Origin: RGDT01 sp964630925
GTDB taxonomy: Bacteria; Planctomycetota; Planctomycetia; Gemmatales; Gemmataceae
DNA length: 8,879 nt
Direction: 5' to 3'
Assembly (NCBI GenBank): GCA_964630925.1
Contig: CAZVZK010000263.1
Coordinates: forward strand, 1-8,879
How positions within the stretch are numbered: the first letter of the stretch is position 1; each line of letters begins with the position of its first letter. Below are positions 6,205 to 8,879 of this stretch, piece after piece. The translations under genes and the position numbers were made by a program. Under the pieces are notes generated by a model. That model was given only the letters and a program-made list of their open reading frames with translations, did not search any database and was not told the DNA's origin.

Positions 6205-6213
6205 CTCGCCCGA

Positions 6214-7248
6214 TCAAAACGTCTTGCCACACACCTCCGCCAGCCGCCGCAGGTCCGCCATGAGGGCGGCGTACCGCGGCGGCAACAGCGCCTGCGGGCC
6301 GTCGCTCAGCGCCTTCTCCGGGCAGGAATGCACCTCGACGTGGATGCCGTCCGCCCCGGCGGCGACCGCCGCCAGCGCCATCGACGGGATCAGGTCGGGC
6401 CGCCCCGTCGCGTGGCTAGGGTCCACGATGATCGGCAGGTGGCTCTGGCCCTTCACGTTCGGCACCGCGCTCATGTCGAGCATGTTGCGGGTCGAATCCT
6501 CGAACGACCGCACGCCCCGCTCGCACAGCACGACGTTCGGGTTGCCCTCACTGAGGATGTACTCCGCCGACATCAGCAGGTCCTTCACCGTCGCGCTCAT
6601 GCCCCGCTTCAGGAGGACGGGCTTGCGCGTCTGCCCGACCTCCTTGAGCAGGTCGAAGTTCTGCATGTTGCGGGCGCCGACCTGGAACATGTCGGCATGG
6701 CGGTGGACCACCTCCACCTGCCGCGGGTCCATCACCTCCGTGACGACCGGCAGCCCGTGGGCGTGCCCCACGTCGCGCAGGATCTCCAGCCCCTTCTCGC
6801 CGAGGCCCTGGAAGGCGTAGGGGCTGGTGCGCGGCTTGAACGCCCCGCCGCGTAGCAGATTCGCCCCGGCGGCCTTCACCGCCGCCGCGATGGTGGCCAG
6901 CACCTCCTCCCCCTCGATGGCGCACGGCCCCGCGATCATGAGCAGCGCCCCGCCGCCCGCCCTCGCCGGCTTCACGCCGGCGATGCCGTCGCCCACGGTG
7001 ACGACGGTGTCCTCCTTGCGCATCTCGCGGCTCGCCAGCTTGAACGGCTTGAGGATCGCCAGCACCTGCTCGACGCCGGGGATGGCCTGCAGCGGCTCGG
7101 CGTGCAACTTCGACTCGTCCCCGATCACGCCGATGATGGTGCGCGACTCGCCCTTGCTCAGGTGCGGCTTCAGCCCCAGGTCGCGGATGCGCCCCAGGAC
7201 GTGCTCCACCGTCGCGTCCGTCGATTCCGGCCTCAGCACGATGATCAT
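6214..7248 (-). CDS. aroF: 3-deoxy-7-phosphoheptulonate synthase (DAHP synthase, type I-beta)
   Basis: A 344-residue enzyme condensing phosphoenolpyruvate with erythrose 4-phosphate, the first step of the shikimate pathway to aromatic amino acids. Residues 1-70 form the ferredoxin-like (ACT-like) regulatory domain that allows feedback control by aromatic amino acids in this subclass. The barrel follows, with GPCAIEG 107-113, KPRTSPYAFQG 138-148, GARNMQNF 191-198, LLKRGMSAT 212-220 and DPSHATG 276-282. C109, H279, E305 and D316 match the metal ligands of the Thermotoga maritima enzyme at a constant offset of 7 (numbers from memory). ATG 7248 is chosen because MIIVL is the usual N-terminus; the upstream signal is only a weak GGCAGG-like run. 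The open frame continues upstream to 7848 without family-like content. tpiA follows 41 bases downstream. Confidence 0.96.
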   Translation of the reverse strand: MIIVLRPESTDATVEHVLGRIRDLGLKPHLSKGESRTIIGVIGDESKLHAEPLQAIPGVEQVLAILKPFKLASREMRKEDTVVTVGDGIAGVKPARAGGGALLMIAGPCAIEGEEVLATIAAAVKAAGANLLRGGAFKPRTSPYAFQGLGEKGLEILRDVGHAHGLPVVTEVMDPRQVEVVHRHADMFQVGARNMQNFDLLKEVGQTRKPVLLKRGMSATVKDLLMSAEYILSEGNPNVVLCERGVRSFEDSTRNMLDMSAVPNVKGQSHLPIIVDPSHATGRPDLIPSMALAAVAAGADGIHVEVHSCPEKALSDGPQALLPPRYAALMADLRRLAEVCGKTF

Positions 7249-7364
7249 GGCCCGCCCGCCTGCCCAGACGATCTCAGGTGCCATTCTAGAGGCCGGGCCG
7301 GCCGGGGGCACCCGCATCGGGCGCGGCCTCCTGGCGCCCCGCGCCGCCCGGCCGCCCCGGCCGT
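7249..7364 (-). other. GC-rich gap between the small exported protein gene and aroF
   Basis: 116 bases, extremely C/G-rich. GGCGCGG (7320-7326) pairs with CCGCGCC (7339-7345) around a 12-base loop, without a T-run. It may attenuate transcription into aroF or simply reflect composition. No -35/-10 pair for aroF can be assigned, so whether aroF has its own promoter is open. Confidence 0.35.
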
Positions 7365-7718
7365 CTATTCCGCGGGCACCGGCGTCTTCCACCGCCCGTA
7401 GTACAGCTTCTCCCACGTCGCCTCCTCGCGGTCCGAGGGCCGCGACTCCGCCCACGACTCCGACAGACGGATGGCGATCTTGCGGCCCTCGTCGAGCAGC
7501 TCGACGTGCTCCTTCGTCCGCCGCACCTCCTTGAACTTCGACGGCTTGCCCAGCTTGCGGAGCGTCACCTCGTTGTACTCGTGCCAGGAGCCGTCCTTGT
7601 CCTTGGCGAACCAGCCGCCCTCGTACGCCCACAGGGCCCGCGAGTCCTCTACCTTCTCCGCCAGACCCCTCCCGACGAGAGACGCCCCCAGCAGAACAAC
7701 CAGCGTCAAGACGCGCAT
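7365..7718 (-). CDS. Small exported protein of unknown function
   Basis: A 117-residue protein with a short basic N-terminus and a hydrophobic run (MRVLTLVVLLGASLVGRGLA), fitting a Sec signal peptide cleaved near residue 20 and leaving about 97 charged residues. The mature part is rich in aromatic and charged residues (LWAYEGGWFAKDKDGSWHEYNE, then GKPSKFKEVRRTKEHVELLDEGRKIAIRLSE). I recall similar WxYEGG...EVxRTxxYVELxD segments in planctomycete proteins, alone or within larger ones, but know no function. No catalytic motif is visible and there is no cysteine. ATG 7718 is fixed by AGGAGG 8 bases upstream; an in-frame ATG at 7742 would put charged residues before the signal peptide. It is first in the minus-strand series before aroF, 116 bases away, and divergent from the ATP-grasp gene. 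Confidence 0.8.
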   Translation of the reverse strand: MRVLTLVVLLGASLVGRGLAEKVEDSRALWAYEGGWFAKDKDGSWHEYNEVTLRKLGKPSKFKEVRRTKEHVELLDEGRKIAIRLSESWAESRPSDREEATWEKLYYGRWKTPVPAE

Positions 7719-7726
7719 GCGGAAAT

Positions 7727-7732
7727 CCTCCT
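7727..7732 (-). promoter_or_regulatory. Perfect ribosome binding site AGGAGG of the small exported protein
   Basis: On the minus strand AGGAGG lies 8 bases before ATG 7718, a full Shine-Dalgarno match. It decides this start over ATG 7742 and suggests strong translation. Confidence 0.8.
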
Positions 7733-7758
7733 GTTGATCCACCCAGGAGACAGTTTAT

Positions 7759-7770
7759 GCCCGGCCGGGC
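7759..7770. promoter_or_regulatory. 12-base perfect palindrome in the divergent spacer
   Basis: GCCCGGCCGGGC reads the same on both strands, 41 bases before the small exported protein start and about 100 before the ATP-grasp gene. It could be an operator, but in such GC-rich DNA palindromes of this kind also arise by chance. Confidence 0.25.
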
Positions 7771-7826
7771 GGATGTGCGATGATCACCCGCATGCCCTCG
7801 GGAACGGGCGGCCCGGCCCTCTCCCG

Positions 7827-7839
7827 GCACAAAATGTGC
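7827..7839. promoter_or_regulatory. Candidate operator GCACA-AAA-TGTGC before the ATP-grasp gene
   Basis: GCACA (7827-7831) and TGTGC (7835-7839) are perfect reverse complements around AAA, 33 bases before ATG 7873. The A-rich centre stands out in the GC-rich spacer and its position is right for promoter control. No regulator is identified. Confidence 0.3.
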
Positions 7840-7860
7840 TGACGGCATCCCCGCCCACTC

Positions 7861-7865
7861 GGGAG
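7861..7865 (+). promoter_or_regulatory. Ribosome binding site GGGAG of the ATP-grasp gene
   Basis: GGGAG lies 7 bases before ATG 7873 and supports that start, which also gives the expected N-terminal beta strand MKITILADLY. Confidence 0.55.
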
Positions 7866-7872
7866 CCGCCCG

Positions 7873-8844
7873 ATGAAGATCACCATCCTCGCCGACCTGT
7901 ACCCCGACGGCTCACACGACGCCTCGGCGGACATGGTCGCCGACGCCCTGCGCGAGGGCGGCCATTCCGTCTCCCCCCTCTTCGTCCCCGACGACCTCAA
8001 GGCCGTCACCGCCGGCCTCGCACGCCGCAAGCCCGACCTCGTCTTCCACATGATCCATGACTTCGGCGGCGAGAGCGGCCTGATCGCCACGGCGGCCATC
8101 ATCGACGCCATGCGCATCCCCTACACAGGCGGCGGCCCCGGCGAGCTGTTCATCCGCGGCAACAAGGTGCTGGCGAAGAAGATCCTCGCCTTCGACAAGG
8201 TCCGCTGTCCCGGCTTCGCCGTCTTCTCCCGCGACGCCACCATGGAGACCGGCGGCAACCTCCGCCTCCCCCTCATCGTCAAGCCCCTCGAACGCGACGG
8301 CTCCATCGGCATCGGCCCCGACGCCCTCGTCCGCACCGTCCCCGACATGATGGAGCGTGTCCTCCACATCCACAAGGTCGTGCAGGACGCCGCCCTCGCC
8401 GAGGAGTACATCGAGGGCCGCGAGTTCTTCGTCGGCGTCCTCGGTAACCGCGAGGCCGTCGCCTTCCCACCCATCGAGATGGACTTCTCAGGCCTGCCCG
8501 AGGGCGCGCCTCACGTCCTCGACTACAAGGCCAAGTGGGAGAAGGGCAGCGCCGAGTACAAGGGCACCCGGTCCAGGGTCGCCGACCTGCCCGACGCGCT
8601 GAAGGCCCGCATCCAGAAGGCGGCACTCGACGCCTGCCGCGCCCTGCTCGTCCGCGACTACGCGCGCGTCGACATGCGGGTCACCGAGGGGAACGAGATC
8701 TACGTCATCGAGGTGAACGCCAACTGCGAGCTGGCCCGCGGCAGCGAGTTCGCCGCCGGGGCCGAGGCCGCCGGCATCGACTACGTCGCCCTCATCAACC
8801 GCATCGCCGACCTGGCGGTGGAGAGACCAGCCCTTCCAAGGTGA
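7873..8844 (+). CDS. ATP-grasp ligase related to D-alanine--D-alanine ligase
   Basis: A 323-residue ATP-grasp enzyme of Ddl-like length and layout. The N-terminal domain covers about 1-95 (MKITILADLY; VFHMIHDFGGESGL; IPYTGGGPGELFIRGNK). The ATP-grasp part covers about 96-315: nucleotide lysine K137 (LIVKP), EEYIEGREF 177-185, the DYKAKW loop 217-222, and metal-site residues D267 (RVDMRV), E280 and N282 (IEVNAN). ATP and Mg binding should work, so it probably forms an amide or peptide bond through an acyl phosphate. Compared by eye with E. coli DdlB as I recall it, Glu15, Ser150 and Tyr216 correspond to Gly13, Gly143 and Trp222, and the PG of the oxyanion-hole motif reads CE (C285, E286). I therefore do not assign ddl; the acceptor may be another amino acid or small molecule. 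No cell-wall genes are adjacent. It is divergent from the small exported protein and likely has its own promoter. Confidence 0.85.
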   Translation: MKITILADLYPDGSHDASADMVADALREGGHSVSPLFVPDDLKAVTAGLARRKPDLVFHMIHDFGGESGLIATAAIIDAMRIPYTGGGPGELFIRGNKVLAKKILAFDKVRCPGFAVFSRDATMETGGNLRLPLIVKPLERDGSIGIGPDALVRTVPDMMERVLHIHKVVQDAALAEEYIEGREFFVGVLGNREAVAFPPIEMDFSGLPEGAPHVLDYKAKWEKGSAEYKGTRSRVADLPDALKARIQKAALDACRALLVRDYARVDMRVTEGNEIYVIEVNANCELARGSEFAAGAEAAGIDYVALINRIADLAVERPALPR

Positions 8845-8854
8845 CTTACCACCG

Positions 8855-8879
8855 TTAGCTGCCGTCCTTGAGCTTGCGG
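8855..8879 (-). CDS. Possible 3' end of a gene running in from the right (partial)
   Basis: On the minus strand the window edge reads RKLKDGS followed by TAA (8857-8855), and every sense codon ends in G or C, like the other genes here. The spacing of 10 bases to the convergent ATP-grasp stop is plausible. With only seven codons the call is tentative and no product can be named. Confidence 0.3.

Noticed and set aside
6173..6232. 20-residue N-terminal extension of tpiA from ATG 6232
   Set aside because: It would overlap the aroF end and translate the hairpin. The TIM N-terminus begins at MRPRIVAGNW and GGAGG is placed for ATG 6172.
5324..6820. Long plus-strand open frame (498 codons) opposite tpiA and aroF
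   Set aside because: It is antisense to two well-identified enzymes, its translation is Arg/His/Pro-rich without family motifs, and GC-rich DNA commonly keeps such frames open. The in-frame 21-base repeat at its start is explained by the repeat cluster.
7750..7770. Promoter for the small exported protein (CATAAA-like -10 on the minus strand)
   Set aside because: No matching -35 box at suitable spacing, and planctomycete promoter consensus is not firm enough to support it by eye.
7249..7848. N-terminal extension of aroF by about 200 codons
   Set aside because: The frame is open, but the added sequence is low-complexity Gly/Ala/Arg and overlaps the small exported protein gene in another phase. 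DAHP synthase of this type starts at MIIVL.

Overview
The window reads as chromosomal DNA of a GC-rich planctomycete, most likely of the Gemmataceae. Three independent features point there: a planctomycete-type sigma factor coupled to a transmembrane Ser/Thr kinase, an Arg-rich N-terminus ending in LEDRTVP on a surface protein, and dispersed GC-rich hairpin repeats between genes. The lineage is inferred from these motifs and has not been checked by a search.

Layout. Positions 1-388 hold no convincing gene but carry two palindromic repeats. On the plus strand, 389-3449 is a tight two-gene unit: an ECF-like sigma-70 factor and, 4 bases later, a receptor-like Ser/Thr kinase (kinase domain, one membrane segment, TPR-like C-terminus). 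After a 311-base spacer, 3761-5206 encodes a surface or secreted protein made of a LEDRTVP leader, a DUF1566/Lcl_C-like domain, a golvesin-C-like domain and a metzincin-type zinc protease domain. The convergent spacer 5207-5419 holds a dense cluster of direct and inverted copies of one 16-base unit, able to form alternative large hairpins.

On the minus strand, read from 7718 down to 5420, lie a small exported protein, DAHP synthase (aroF) and triosephosphate isomerase (tpiA). A perfect stem-loop separates aroF from tpiA and touches the tpiA ribosome binding site. From a divergent 154-base spacer with two palindromes, a D-Ala-D-Ala-ligase-like ATP-grasp enzyme runs on the plus strand (7873-8844). 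By eye, its amino-acid-binding triad differs from that of E. coli DdlB. The last bases may be the 3' end of a convergent gene.

How the parts fit. The sigma/kinase pair is probably a signalling module: an outside cue sensed by the C-terminal half would lead to phosphorylation of a transcription initiation factor. aroF and tpiA are central metabolism (entry to the shikimate pathway, and glycolysis) and are probably co-transcribed. The protease and the ATP-grasp ligase are accessory. I see no CRISPR array, transposase, tRNA or rRNA. No complete new system is evident. The best leads are the altered ATP-grasp active site, the switch-like repeat cluster at 5265-5402, and the modular protease.
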